Of a DNA stretch of 64,000 nt, positions 33,085-45,030 are shown one piece after another. The notes beneath the pieces are model-generated. The model did no database searches. It was not told the origin of the DNA and worked only from the letters and a program-made list of their open reading frames with translations. Source of the stretch: Saccharum officinarum (taxonomy: Eukaryota; Streptophyta; Magnoliopsida; Poales; Poaceae); the NCBI GenBank assembly GCA_020631735.1, contig CM036221.1:11141381-11205380 (forward strand). The letters run 5' to 3'. The position numbers were made by a program, and so were the translations under genes. Each line of letters starts with the position of its first letter. The stretch's first letter is position 1.

Positions 33085-33573
33085 GGGCCTATTTGGTTCC
33101 TGCATCCGCCTGAACCTGGCTGGCCGGATGCAGGGACCGGTCGTTTGGTTGCCTGCTCGCCTGGTTGAGCCAGGCTCGGCGCGTGCACAAGGCACTCCAC
33201 GGCCAGGCTCTGCGGGAACGAGCAAATCGGCCGTTCCTGCCGGGCCTGACTGGCGGGATGCGCTGCTTTGTCACTAAATGATGCTATTAGTCTATAATTA
33301 GCGAATATTAAGTGATATTAAAGTGTTTTAAAGATGTTTAAGACATAATTAGATAAAATAAGTACTTTATGAGTGTATTTGCATAAAATAAAAATCATAA
33401 CCATAATCTTGTAATATTTTTATCTCATGCAACATATTTTCGTATAAGCAATCAAACAACATCTCTTCTCAGCCAAGTTAAGTCGATGCAATCAACCAAA
33501 CATGACAGGGTTGCATGCCCTCAGCCTATCCCATGTGAGCCAGGCTCTTCTAGTACGCGAACCAAACAGGCCC
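33085..33573. mobile_element. PIF/Harbinger-like MITE
   Basis: 489 bp starting GGGCCTATTTGGTTCC and ending GAACCAAACAGGCCC, with TAA on both sides (33082-33084 and 33574-33576). Subterminal GCCTGGTTGAGCCAGGCTC and GTGAGCCAGGCTC also pair. Non-coding. Confidence 0.85.
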
Positions 33574-33882
33574 TAAGATGCTCAAAAAAATAATATAAAG
33601 TTTCAGCACTATAATAATCGCGTACAAGTGCTTAAGCCTTAGAAAAATAATATCTTTTTTATACGATGTCAAATGAATATATTTTTTATATGGAAGTTAT
33701 AGCTCTCAATGTGATCCACAATTTTATTGTTTTGAGTTTTTACGTCTGATGTCGCTAGATGCTAAAAAAACTAAAATAATAAGTGAAGCTATTTTTGAAA
33801 CAAAAATTTAAAAAGGGTTAATTTTTTAAAAAAAATCTTGGTAGTTTTGAAAACAATGCCATGAATCTCCTCACTAGCCTAA

Positions 33883-34094
33883 GGCCAGTCTTAGGAGGGA
33901 GGTTTCATGTCCCAGTTTCCATAACTCAATGGGATGGAAACTCATTTTTTTTTTATGAAACAGGAGGGGGTTTTACCCTCTACTGGAATCCCATGAAACT
34001 CATTTCATCCAAAAAAAACTTTCATTACCTCTCTCATCTATTGTATGTCATGTTAGCTTATTTAATATCATGAAACTCCCATTTGAGACTGACC
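33883..34094. mobile_element. Probable MITE
   Basis: About 212 bp with inverted termini GGCCAGTCTTAG and TGAGACTGACC, and a second inverted pair inside (GGTTTCATG against CATGAAACTC). The target duplication is not clear, so the superfamily is left open. Confidence 0.55.
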
Positions 34095-34325
34095 TCTTGG
34101 TGACTCTTCACAGTTTAATAATAATGATTGAGGTGAAACCTTTCTTAATGATATAGTTTTGTTCCATTATTGTTTCCCACTTTTTCTCTGTTTATGGGTT
34201 TATACCGAGTTTTATAGCGTTCATAACTGATGGAGCTTTGTGTGGGTTCGTTGGGGGTTCTCGCGCGTGAGAGGAACATGCCCCTTCACTAGCACCAACA
34301 TCATGTTGTGGTAGGCCGGACTCTA

Positions 34326-34631
34326 TGTTATGAACGACGTATGGAATATGAAGTAAAACGAAATCAATCACAGCGGAGACACACGATTTAACGTGGAAAA
34401 CCCCTCCAATGCGAAGTGAAAAAACCACGGGCACCAGCCAACAACAATCTCACTATCTCAAGAGTTTTGGGTTACACGCCTGTGGCGGCTTACAAGAGAA
34501 TCAAGTCTCCAAGAAACCCTAGCAAGGGTATATATGTACCGTAGGCCCAGCCTTCGGCTTTTACGGGCCTCCGCTTCGCTCCGTCAGAAGCCTGGCCTAT
34601 ATCTTGCAGTGAATTTGGAACAACTCCAACA
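34326..34631 (-). repeat. 3' LTR of the copia element
   Basis: 306 bp, matching 38791-39103 except for about eight substitutions and a 7-bp length difference near 34545. Confidence 0.93.
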
Positions 34632-34730
34632 AACTCCACCTTGAGACAAATTCATCTTGTATCATAAATCAACCCATCATCCTGAACAATAAAGATAGAA
34701 AACTACTGGTGCCAACAATAGTCTCTTGGA

Positions 34731-36542
34731 CTATTCAATTAAACCAACTAAGCTTGAGCATAACTCAAACTTAGCAACAGGAACAGACTTTGTCATCATA
34801 TCAGCAGGATTATCATGAGTACTAATCTTGCATACCTTCAGCTTACCTTCTTCAATCACATCTCGCACAAAATGATACTTGATATCTATGTGCTTAGTTC
34901 TCTCATGAAACATCTGATCTTTAGTGAGGTAAATTGCACTTTGACTGTCACAGTGCAAACTTATGCAAGATTCAAATCCACTGAGTTCAGCGTACAAACC
35001 TTTCAACCATATCAATTCTTTGCACGCTTCACAAATAGCCATATATTCTGCTTCAGTAGTAGACAAAGCAACAACAGACTGTAACGTAGCCTTCCAACTT
35101 ACAGCACAACTGCCAACAGTAAACATATAACCAGTAATTGATCTTCGCCTGTCCAGATCAGCAGCATAATCAGAATCCACATAACCAATGAGACCCTTAT
35201 CAGTTCTTCCAAACTTCAGACAGGAATCTGCTGTGTCTCTGAGGTACCTGAAAATCCACTGAACTGCCCTCCAATGTTCTTTGCCAGGATTAGACATATA
35301 TCTACTAACAAGACTCATAGCGTATGACAAATCTGGACGAGAGCAAACCATGGCATACATCAAAGACCCAACAGCACTAGAATAAGGAACCCTTGATATG
35401 TACTCATTCTCTGCATCTGTAATAGGACACTGAGCAACTGACAACTTAAAGTGAGGTGCAATAGGGGTACTAACAGCCTTAGCATTTTGCATGTTGAAAC
35501 GCTGAAGAACTTTCTTGATATAATTTTGTTGACTAAGAAATAGCAAACCAGATTTTCTGTCTCTACTAATTTCCATACCAAGAATTTTCTTAGCACTACC
35601 AAGATCTTTCATATCAAACTCACTACTTAACAACTTCTTTAACTTAGTGATTTCATTCTTGCTCTTGGCAGCAATCAGCATATCATCAACATATAACAGC
35701 AAATATATAAGTGGTCCATTAACATGCTTGATGTAAACACAGCTATCATATCTAGATCTTTTGAAACTGTGTGACAACATAAATGAATCAAACCTTTTGT
35801 TCCACTGACGAGGGGACTGTTTCAAACCATACAAGGAGCGCTTTAACTTGCACACATATTTTTCCTTGCCAGGCACTATGAACCCTTCCGGTTGGTCCAT
35901 GTATATGTCCTCCTCTAGCTCTCCATGCAAAAATGCAGTCTTCACATCTAACTGCTCAAGCTCAAGATCATGTGAAGCAACAATACTCAAGAAAGTACGA
36001 ATTGAACTGTGTTTTACCACTGGAGAGAACACATCATTATAGTCAACACCCGGAATTTGACCGTAGCCTTTTGCAACTAACCTTGCCTTATACTTTGGAG
36101 GCTCGCTTGGAGATAAACCCTCCTTTCTCTTGAAGATCCACTTGCAGTTTATGGTCTTCTTTTTCTTAGGCAAAGGAACAACCTCCCATGTACTGTTCTT
36201 CTCAAGAGACTGCATCTCCTCATGCATAACAGAAATCCAATTCTCACTATCAGCACAACGAACAGCTTCTTTATAGGTTGCTGGCTCATGAACATTCTCC
36301 ACCTGTTCAGCACAACTCAAAGCATAGTAAGACAAATTACATTCTTCGATAAGACGTTTAGGAGGTACAACTGTACTTGTTGACTTGCGTTGAGCAATAG
36401 GTAATTCCTCCTGTAGCTGCAAACTAGGAGGAGTTTGCTGAACATCATCATGAGCATCATCATCAGCAACATCATTATTATGGTCATCCTGCTCATCAGC
36501 AGGCTTCACCTGCACATCTATATCATCATCAACATGCTCCAC
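34731..36542 (-). CDS. Reverse transcriptase-RNase H of the copia element, open frame
   Basis: A 603-codon open segment of the polyprotein. The linker is acidic, followed by RVT_2 landmarks: [68 protein letters not shown] and the catalytic YVDDM. The RNase H part shows [40 protein letters not shown] and [10 protein letters not shown], ending near PADMMTK. It is intact in sequence but downstream of several stops, so it would be translated only from a fragment. The methionine at its start is not a natural initiator. Confidence 0.93.
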   Translation of the reverse strand: MEHVDDDIDVQVKPADEQDDHNNDVADDDAHDDVQQTPPSLQLQEELPIAQRKSTSTVVPPKRLIEECNLSYYALSCAEQVENVHEPATYKEAVRCADSENWISVMHEEMQSLEKNSTWEVVPLPKKKKTINCKWIFKRKEGLSPSEPPKYKARLVAKGYGQIPGVDYNDVFSPVVKHSSIRTFLSIVASHDLELEQLDVKTAFLHGELEEDIYMDQPEGFIVPGKEKYVCKLKRSLYGLKQSPRQWNKRFDSFMLSHSFKRSRYDSCVYIKHVNGPLIYLLLYVDDMLIAAKSKNEITKLKKLLSSEFDMKDLGSAKKILGMEISRDRKSGLLFLSQQNYIKKVLQRFNMQNAKAVSTPIAPHFKLSVAQCPITDAENEYISRVPYSSAVGSLMYAMVCSRPDLSYAMSLVSRYMSNPGKEHWRAVQWIFRYLRDTADSCLKFGRTDKGLIGYVDSDYAADLDRRRSITGYMFTVGSCAVSWKATLQSVVALSTTEAEYMAICEACKELIWLKGLYAELSGFESCISLHCDSQSAIYLTKDQMFHERTKHIDIKYHFVRDVIEEGKLKVCKISTHDNPADMMTKSVPVAKFELCSSLVGLIE

Positions 36543-37180
36543 CTATATGCGCATACTCTGCAGCTCTTTTTCTGGAACATGATCTGAGGGCAAACTGTTA
36601 GTAAACATCACAGATTCATTGAATACAACACTCCTGCTCATAAAAGTCTTCCCTGTTTCAGGATTCCACAATTTATAGCCTTTGATTCCCGAACCATAAC
36701 CAAGGAAAAGACACTTAACAGTTCTAGGCTCTAATTTTCTATTGTCAACATGAGCATAAGCAGTGCATACAAAAACTTTTAATTGTGAATAATCAGCAGG
36801 CGTACCAGACCATATCTCAATAGGAGTTTTCTTATTTAGTGGAATAGAAGGTGACCTGTTTATCAAGTAACAGGCAGTATTAGCAGCTTCAGCCTAAAAA
36901 CGCTTGCTCATCCTTGCATGAGATAGCATGCAACGAGCCTTAGAGATAATGGTTCTGTTCATCCGTTCTGCCACACCATTCTATTGTGGAGTATGGGGTA
37001 TGGTGTGATGCCTATCAATGCATTCCTGTCTGCAATAATCATTAAAGGCATGCGAACAAAATTCTCCACCATTATCAGTACGAAGCAATTTTACCTTCCT
37101 TTCAGTTTGTCTTTCTATCATTACTTTCCAGTTCTTAAAAAGCAGCAAAAGTATCATCTTTTTGTTTTAGAAAATAAGGT
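36543..37180 (-). pseudogene. Integrase core end and C-terminal part of the copia element, broken
   Basis: The region just after 37180 still encodes the third catalytic block (RTDNGGEF, then HHTIPHTPQ and NGVAERMNRTI). A TAG sits between Gln and Asn of that motif, and more stops occur near 36900. From 36866 the frame is open again (TPIEIWSGTPADYSQLKVF ... CLFLGYGSGIKGYKLWNP) to a TAG at 36543-36545, after which RT continues in the same frame. Confidence 0.85.
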
Positions 37181-37983
37181 CAAACCCTTCTAGAGTAATC
37201 ATCAATAATTGTAAGCATGTAACGAGCACCACCTAGTGAGGGCTTCTTAGAAGGACCCCATAAATCAGCATGAACATAATCAAGAGTACCTTTGGTGGTG
37301 TGAATAGAAGTGTTGAACTGTACCCTCTTATGCTTGCCAAAAATGCAATGCTCACAAAAATTTATCTTACTCGAAGTGCAGCCTTTCAGTAGGTTTCTCT
37401 TTATCAAATCTGTCATATCATGGTGACTCATATGTCCCAAACGCATGTGCCAAAGGTTAGTTTTACTAGGTTCATCATTAGTAACAGCAGTAGCAGCGGA
37501 ATCAGAACCATGTAAAGTACACCCTCTAAGGACATATAACTTTACAGAATTAAGATCACCTTTCAAACAGACAAGAGAACCTTTTGATACCTTCAGAATG
37601 CCATCTGAACCGGAATATTTGTAACCTTCTGCATCAAGCGTGCTCAATGAGATAAGATTCCTGGACATCCCTGGTATATACCTGACGTTTTTCAGCGTGC
37701 GTGTCATGCCATCATCAGTCTTGATCTGAACTGATCCAATCCCCACGACGTCACATGGGTTATCATCTCCCATCCGCACAACATCCCCTTTCTGCACAGA
37801 CTTATATGAACTAAACCAATTTCTGTTAGTGCAAATATGAAATGAACATGCGGAATCTAGAATCCATTCATCATGACCAGCAACACAACCAGCAAGCACT
37901 ATCAGACAATCTCCAGAATCATCATCAGACGCAGCAGCAGCAACAGAGACCTTACCAGCCGACTTGTTTTTTCTCTTCTTATT
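37181..37983 (-). pseudogene. Protease and N-terminal integrase of the copia element
   Basis: Same frame as gag after the TAG. WILDSACSFHICTNR is the protease active-site region (DSA rather than DSG, a variant seen in this group). Next comes the GAG_pre-integrase segment (LWHMRLGHMSHHDMTDLIKR) with the HHCC zinc site ending CEHCIFGKHKR. The integrase core begins with VHADLWGPSKKPSLGGARYM and the second Asp (TIIDDYSRRV). The frame is lost at about 37180. Confidence 0.9.
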
Positions 37984-38757
37984 CTATACTTTTATGCAGT
38001 CCTCAACATTATGATTTGTCAACTTGCAATAAACACAGAACTTTTTATTACCATGCGGCTTGGACTTTGAACAGCCTCTCCTCTCGTAGTTCTTTCTACC
38101 ATCAATGCTATCATATGAGGATCTGTTATCAGTTCCGCCTCTCACATGCAAAGCTTCGCCCTTTGAGGACGACGTTCCGTCATGCTGCACCATAACTTTC
38201 ATCTTCTCCTTAGACTGGAGAGCCTCATAAACTTCCTTTAGGGTTAGTTCATCACGGCTCAAAAGTATGGTGTCATGAAAATTTGCATACGAATTTGGCA
38301 AAGAACATAATAGTAGAAGACCTAAGTCCTCATCATCATACTTCACCTCCATCGACACTAGGTCGGCCACGATCTTCTTGAATTCAGCGATGTGGGTTAT
38401 CACCGAATCCTCCTCCTTCATCCTTAGAGTGAATAGCTTCATCTTCATCTGCATCTTACTGGTTAGATCATTGCACATACAGATCGATTCCAGTTTCAGC
38501 CATAGTTCTGCAGCAGTTTTCTCTTTCAAACACTCCTGCAAAATATCATTATGAAGATGTAACTGAATTAGGGCGAGAGCTTTCTGATCCTTGCGTATCT
38601 CCTTAGGAGTCCAATCGGCCTTCCTCTTGCCGAAGTTATCCAGCGCCTCATCATAGTCATGAGTCTGCGCCAGAATTCCCCGCATCTTGACTTGCCATAG
38701 CGAGAACCGCGTGTCGTAGTTCAGCAGCGGAAGATCGAACTTCATCGACGTCGTCAT
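37984..38757 (-). pseudogene. gag: gag of the copia element
   Basis: Capsid/nucleocapsid protein. I prefer the methionine at 38757 (MTTSMKFDLPLLNYDTRFSLW), since upstream codons lie in leader and LTR. A UBN2/retrotran_gag-type region follows (LHNDILQECLKEKTAAELWLKLE ... KLFTLRMKEEDSVITHIAEF ... LLLCSLPNSY), then the CCHC knuckle CVYCKLTNHNVEDC. In copia elements gag runs on into protease in one frame; here a TAG at 37984-37986 cuts it. Confidence 0.9.
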
Positions 38758-38790
38758 AAACCGTACAGCAACCGAAGCTCCGGTACCACT

Positions 38791-39103
38791 TGTTATGAAC
38801 GACGTATGGAATATGAAGTAAAACGAAATCAATCACAGCGGAGACACACGATTTAACGTGGAAAACCCCTCCAATGCAAAGGGGAAAAACCACGGGCACC
38901 AGCCAGCAACAATCTCACTATCTCAAGAGTTTTAGGTTACACGCCTGTGGCGGCTTACAAGAGAATCAAGTCTCCAAGAAACCCTAGCAAGGGTATATAT
39001 GTACCGCTACGCTCCGGCCCAGCCTTCGGCTTTTACGGGCCTTCGCTTCGCTCCGTCAGAAGCCCGGCCTATATCTTGCAGTGAATTTGGAACAACTCCA
39101 ACA
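38791..39103 (-). repeat. 5' LTR of the copia element
   Basis: 313 bp. It carries the primer-binding site two bases inside on the sense strand. The longer segment GTACCGCTACGCTCCGG near 39000 is missing part of its length in the other LTR. Confidence 0.93.
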
Positions 39104-39260
39104 CTCTGTGCGTGGAGCGACACGCTCGGCTCGGCAAGCATGTGTGTGCCTGTGGCATGTCTTTCGTCCTTTTCAACTTCCCAATACATGCACGCAATAC
39201 TTACATATTTAGGCTACTTCAACCTATAATGAAATTCCCACCTAATCAAGTTTTCATATC

Positions 39261-40340
39261 GGAATGACTTGCGCCCTGATGTCCACCACGAGGACGTTCG
39301 GATACCCGCGTTAGCCCCGCCTGCCCCGCCATTTTCAACCAAAGAAAAAGCCAGCCCCGCATGCAACTCTGCGCCTGCACGTCTCGCAGCATGCAACTGC
39401 TGCGCTTGCAAACTCGCTCTTGCATGCTAGTGTGCCTACGCATACAGTTGTGCGCTTCGTGCATGCTGATGCCCATCTTGTGCCTACTGATGTCCGCCTC
39501 ATGTCTGCTGATGAGCATGTAGGTGGGGACCGTGGGCATATGCCCACTTCCTACGCCCGCTAATGTTGCAACATGAAATCACTTCTGCAACATACGTCTG
39601 AAACAAGTGAAATATTTACAAACATACGTTTGTAACATATGTGTATAGCAACTACAACATCCAGATAAACACATTTGCAACATGTATGAAACAGATGAAA
39701 CATTTTGAATAGACGCTTGCAACACATGTCTGAAACATATGCAACATTGTAACATATGCAACATCCAGATGGAACACTTGCAACATAGGTCTGAAACAGG
39801 TGAAACATTTAGAACATACACTTGCAACATACATGTATAGCCATTGCAACATACGCAATATCCAAATAAAACACCTATAAAATGCATTTTAAACAGGTAA
39901 AACATTTGAAACATACATTTGTAACATATGTGTATAGCTATTGCAACATATGCAACACCAGATCTACCTTTGCAACATCTAGATGAAACATATACAACAT
40001 ACATCTGAAATGTATAAAACATACGGTTACAACATGTGCTCATCTACTTCCTACTGTCCAATTGAGGCTAGTTGACGCAGCGCGGGGGAGCGCAGCGCGA
40101 GGCACCGGCGGGGTGCGTGGCACGAGGCGCGGGGCGCACGTGGTGCGAGGCGGGTGTGGTGCGACCATGCGAGGCGCGAGGTGCAGGGGTGCACCGCACG
40201 AGGCGTGGGACGCATGCGGCGCGAGGCAGCCAGGTCCGTGCGACCGTACGAGGCGCAAGTTTTTTTTAGGAAAGTGCGAGTCGCAAGGCGCAGGGGCGTG
40301 CACGCGAGGCGGGTCCGTCCCATCCGGACGGAGCATTACC
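39261..40340. mobile_element. Non-autonomous Mutator-like element, CAACAT-rich, copy 1
   Basis: Begins GGAATGACTTGCGCCC and ends GGAGCATTACC, with 10-bp flanks GTTTTCATAT (39250-39259) and GTTTACATAT (40341-40350) that match at nine positions. The middle (about 39560-40040) is an irregular array of words such as TGCAACAT and GAAACAT. The right third (40075-40340) is GC-rich with repeated GCGAGGC. The start, array and end recur at 47.76-48.89 kb. Assignment to Mutator rests on duplication length only. The Cys-rich minus-strand ORF inside is a by-product of the array. Confidence 0.6.
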
Positions 40341-40350
40341 GTTTACATAT

Positions 40351-41184
40351 AGGATCAAGATTTCATTCCATATAAGTAAACATTTAATTTGACCTTAAAA
40401 TTGATTTTGATTTAATCGAATATAATTGGACCTGACCAGTTAGAATCCAACAAGTATGTAGCACTGAGTGTCTTAGGTGTGAAGGCGTGCCTCCTGTTTG
40501 TCAAACTTATCGGCGGCTAGCTGTAATACTGCTACCCAAGTGACCAAGTCGTTGGAACTCTTTTTTAGCGATCGCCATCTTTTGGTAAGAGTGTGTATGC
40601 GAGTGTGCGTTTTGTCTACATCATTGATGTGCATGTGCTGGTGGAACATGCACGCGCAATGGTCACAGGAACCTGTGCTCCGGCCGGATGTCATCGTCTA
40701 GCTTGGAGAGATTTTTGTGCCGCTCCGCTCCGATGGGCGAAAGCCTTCTGGCCCTTGCTGAGACACGCACCACGCGACAGCTCCAGCACTGGCCCCTGGT
40801 GGCCTGGTCACCGGGTCCTTTAGACCTGATGCCATTTCTGTCACGTCCAACCACACCGTGCGTGGTGACTAGCGAAGGCACAAAGACTGTTGACTACTAA
40901 GCTAGGAGAGCGCTCTCCTTGTCAAGGCTCTTAACTAATTTTGACTAACTGCGTGGTTGGAGAGAATTGGAGATTCTTCGTATATCTCCTTGGCCACTTG
41001 GTGAGCATATGTGTCAAGAAGGAGCTAGTACTGCATGCTTTGTTCGTTGTTCAACTCTTTTAACTTTTTTTCTTGATATATATGCATACATAGCCTCTTC
41101 TTCCTTCTCCGATCCGAACAGCGGTGTATATATATCAGGACACACCACACTATGCAAAAATCAGACAAAGCTTGGCCGGTAGTC
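40351..41184. other. Upstream region of the decayed lectin kinase
   Basis: No gene is supported. From about 40890 the sequence becomes similar in wording to the 5' flank of the intact kinase gene (AACTAATTTTGACTAACTG, GGAGATTCTTCGTAT). A TATA-like run lies at about 41076-41090. Confidence 0.5.
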
Positions 41185-43683
41185 ATGCCTCCCCTCTACA
41201 GTACTGATGGTGGGGCTCGTCTTCCTCTTTTGTTGCTGCACACTTCATGCTCTGCTGCAACGGCGGTTGGCGACACTCTGGCGGCAGGCCAAGTGCTTGC
41301 CGCTGGCGACAAGCTTGTCTCAAGAAACGGCAAGTTCGCGCTTGGCTTCTTCCAATTCCAGCAAAGCCTAGGCGGCCGCACCACCAGTGAGTCCATTGAC
41401 AATACCACCGCCACCACCATCTCCCCCGGCTGGTATCTTGGCATATGGTTCAACAAGATCCTTGTTTTTACCCCTGTCTGGGTTGCTAACAGGGAGAGTG
41501 CCATCACTGAATCTGAGCTCCACATAACACAGTTCCAAATCTCAATAGATGGCAACCTTGTTATCAGCAGTGCTGGATCTGTAATCTGGAACAGTACTAG
41601 TGTTGTTAGTAGCAGCAACAGTAGCATCTATATTGTGGTTCTCAAGAACACTGGAAACCTTGCCCTCGTACCAAAGACCCCACCTAATGGAGCACCCCTG
41701 TGGCAAAGCTTTAAGTACCCAACAGATGCCGCGCTTCCTGGTGTCAAGATAGGTCGAAACAAGGTCACTGGTTTTAGCCATCAGCTCATCTCAAAGAAGA
41801 GCCTAATTGATCCAAGTCCTGGCTCATAATCCCTTAATATAGACACTGACGGGGTGTTGCAACTCAAAACTCGCAACACCCCCGTTGTGACGTATTGGTC
41901 TTGGCCATCCGGAAAATTAGGGGTACTTGTATCAACATTGAGTGGGCTGATAGATGTGGATCCACGGGCCAGGGCTTGCTTAAACCCACATATGTAGACA
42001 ATGACAAAGAGGTGTACTTCACATATACCATAATGAATGAATCAACCTCCACATTCGTTCCAATAGACACCTCTGGACAACTTAAACTGATGCTTTGGTC
42101 AGAAGCCAATCAAACTTGGGAAACCATATATGGTCAGCCTTCTGATTTTTGCATTACTTATGCGGTTTGTGGACCTTTCACTATCTGCAACGGCAATTCA
42201 GGGTCATTACCCTGTGACTGTATGGAGACCTTCTCTCTGAAGTCAACTCAAGAATGGGAGCTTGGTGATCGAACAGGAGGGTGTAAGAAATACTCCATTA
42301 GATTGCAGAACCAACAACAAAAGCAATGCAAGTTCAACAGATGTATTCCACCCTATACCTCATGTTACGTCGCCCTATGATCCACAGAGAATACAAGATG
42401 TCACCACACAAAGCGATTGTGGCGAAGCTTGTCTCCATGACTGCTCCTGCACCGCTTATTCCTATTCCGATAGTTATAGTAATTGCTCTATCTGGCATGG
42501 GGAGTTATTTAATGTAAATCAGGATGATGGCAATGGTATTAGTTCTCAAGATGTCCTTTACCTCCGCCTTGCAGCAAGGGATTTTCAAAATGTTACAGAA
42601 AACAACAAAAGAATACCAAGAGTTGTTATTGCTGCATGCATTGTTGGTTTTGGGTTAATAATGCTCATGGTGTTGTTGATGATTTGGAGGAATAGATTGA
42701 AGTGGTGCTATGATCCATTACATGACAATGACATCCAAGGTAGTGGTGAAGGAATTGTTGCCTTTAAATACACTAGTCTATGTCATGCCACTAAAAATTT
42801 CTCTGAAAGGCTAGGAGGAGGTGGCTTTGGTTCTGTATTCAAGGGAGTCTTAAGTGACACGACTACTATTGCAGTGAAAAGATTTGATGGTGACCGCCAA
42901 GGAGAGAAGCAATTTCGAGCCGAGGTGAGCTCAATTGGGATGATCCAACATATCAATCTAGTCAAACTGATTGGTTTCGGCTGTGAAGGTGATGAGAGGC
43001 TACTTGTGTACGAACACATGCCAAATGGGTCTCTTGATTCCCATCTATTTAAGCGCAATGCTTCTTTCCTAAATTGGAGCACCAGGTATCAAATAGCCAT
43101 AGGAGTTGCTAGAGGATTGCACTACTTGCATCATAGTTGCCACAAATGCATCATACATTGTGATATTAAGCCAGAAAACATACTTCTCGACACATCATTT
43201 ATTCCCAAAATTTCAGACTTTGGGATGTCAACAATTGTAGGAAGGGATTTTAGCCGTGTTTTGACCACACTCAAAGGAACAACAGGGTATCTTGCCCCAG
43301 AGTGGCTTAGTGGTGTTCCTATTACACCTAAAGTTGATGTTTATAGCTTTGGTATGGTACTGTTGGAGATGATATCAGGAAGAAGGAATTCCCCGGAAGT
43401 ACACTCTAGCAACAGTTATCATGATGCTTATTTCCCGGTGCAAGCCATTACCAAGCTTCATGAGGGAGACATGTGGAGTTTGGTGGACCCACAGTTACAA
43501 GGTGATTTTGATTTAGCAGCGGTTGAAAGGGTATGCAAAGTTGCATGTTGGTGCATCCAAGATAATGAGGTTTGTCGACCGACAATGGTTGAAGTTGTCC
43601 ATTTTCTTGAGGGTCTGAAAGAGCTTGATATGCCCCAGATGCCAAGACGACTTGCAGCTATAGCAGAACGTTCTGATGTGTAA
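41185..43683 (+). pseudogene. G-type lectin S-receptor-like kinase, decayed paralogue
   Basis: Same domain order and strong similarity to the intact gene at 21881. The lectin domain is open from the ATG at 41185 to a TAA at 41827-41829, where the paralogue has a Tyr codon. A 1-bp deletion near 41970 and a 2-bp deletion near 42285 then shift and restore the frame (net loss of one codon). From about 42290 to the stop at 43681-43683 the PAN domain, transmembrane helix (VVIAACIVGFGLIMLMVLLMIW) and kinase (GGGGFGSVFKG, HCDIKPEN, DFG, APEW) are open and look unimpaired. The signal peptide also reads poorly (LYSTDGGARLP), suggesting small indels there. A truncated kinase from an internal ATG (42262) is conceivable but unsupported. 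Confidence 0.92.
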
Positions 43684-45022
43684 ATGATTCATGGTCAATT
43701 TTTTTTTCCTAGGTTCAACAAATTCAGAAATTGTAATGTGGAGTTGAAGGAATATATAAACGGCAACCTTGGAATTGTGGGTGCCTATGATTTTCCTTGG
43801 AAATGTAGAGAAATAGGGGTTATATTTTTTGATGGGAGACAGCAACATTTATCCTTAACTGAAAGGAATATGTTGATCCTATACTTACTGCAAACTTTCT
43901 CTAGTGATATGTCACATCTTTTGCAGGTTGTGTGTGGTGGCCTTGTTATCTAGGTCATCAAGGGATAGTTTGTTTTCATACTCAGATGTGAAAGTAGATA
44001 ATAGCATTCTTTTTATTTTTTTAGTTGTTCAGCTACTGATGTTTTGTCATCGTCTGTATGATTATTGGGTGTTGTGCGTGTGAGGAATCTAGATATTGTC
44101 ACAAGACAAAAGCAGTTTGTATAGGTTTAGGCTAGCCTGAGGAGATAACACCCTACATGTTGTTTTGGTGGATTGGATTGCATTGTTTGTGCAAAGTATG
44201 AGTGATGAATTGTTGGATATCAAACTGAGGGCTTCCTACCAGCAACCTTATATAGCCGGGGGTAGGGTTACAGAGACGTTGCCATCCCTGATCTGTTAGT
44301 AGACTTTTTTACTAATCCAACTCTTGAACTCTAGGTCACAAATTCTTCTTACCCCTCCTCCTCTTGAAGGAGCTCTTCTAAACCTAGAGAAACTATCCTG
44401 TTGATGAGTGATGACCAAAATGATCGGAGAGAGGAAAAGATGGATGGGAAAACATGTGCAAACAAAAAAGAGCTAAAAGGATCAAATGTGGAGCAATTTG
44501 TGCATAATTAGTAATATCGTACCAAAACCGGACCAGGCCAATTTTGCAAATAGACTGGTTTTGCCTTAGTCCTCACCGTGTACTGTATAACCAGCCTAGG
44601 CTAGTTTTAGCAGTCCGAGCCCAATTTTGTGTTTTTCTTTTTCTTTGGAAACTCATCTGATCTTGTGGGATGAAGTTTTATGTGTTTTAAGAAATCTCAT
44701 CAGCGTGCCATGCGTATCACGTCCCGATGAGGCTCATTCGGCGACGTATCTTGTGTATCACACTCATCAGTGGAGGCACCAGGTAAACTATTTGTCTACC
44801 ACCACACTTTTTATTTAAATAACGGAACAAAGTTCTAGCCTCTGCCATCTACGAATGGTACACAGCTGAGAATCCAAATAATTTGGAGCCTTGAGGCTCA
44901 ACTCTTACGGCTCAACTCTTACATCCAGGAACACATTGTTAGACGCTGGCCAACCTAAAAAGTTGGCTAGGCTGATCTTCAATCTGCCTCTACCGAGCGA
45001 TCTAGCTCCTTTACTAGCTAGT
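43684..45022. other. 3' flank of the decayed kinase and repeat-like spacer
   Basis: 43684-43990 resembles the 3' flank of the intact paralogue. 44080-44350 has LTR-like wording but no partner in the window. No gene is supported. Confidence 0.4.
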
Positions 45023-45030
45023 GTGTTGAC

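Larger units (their letters stand above)
34326..39103 (-). mobile_element. Ty1/copia LTR retrotransposon, nearly complete, mutated
   Basis: LTRs at 34326-34631 and 38791-39103 start TGTTATGAACG and end CTCCAACA. Flanks CTCTA (34321-34325) and CTCTG (39104-39108) suggest a 5-bp target duplication with one mismatch. The minus-strand order gag-protease-integrase-RT-RNase H, with integrase before RT, identifies Ty1/copia. The primer site TGGTACCGGAGC lies at 38777-38788 and the purine tract AAGGTGGAGTT is beside the left LTR. In-frame stops at the gag-protease, within-integrase and integrase-RT positions, plus a frameshift near 37180, inactivate it, though RT/RNase H is fully open. Confidence 0.95.

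Noticed and set aside
39579..40043. 154-codon Cys/Met-rich minus-strand ORF
   Set aside because: It is the translation of the CAACAT/GAAACA word array; similar Cys-rich frames appear in the second copy near 48.1-48.4 kb but are not conserved in frame.
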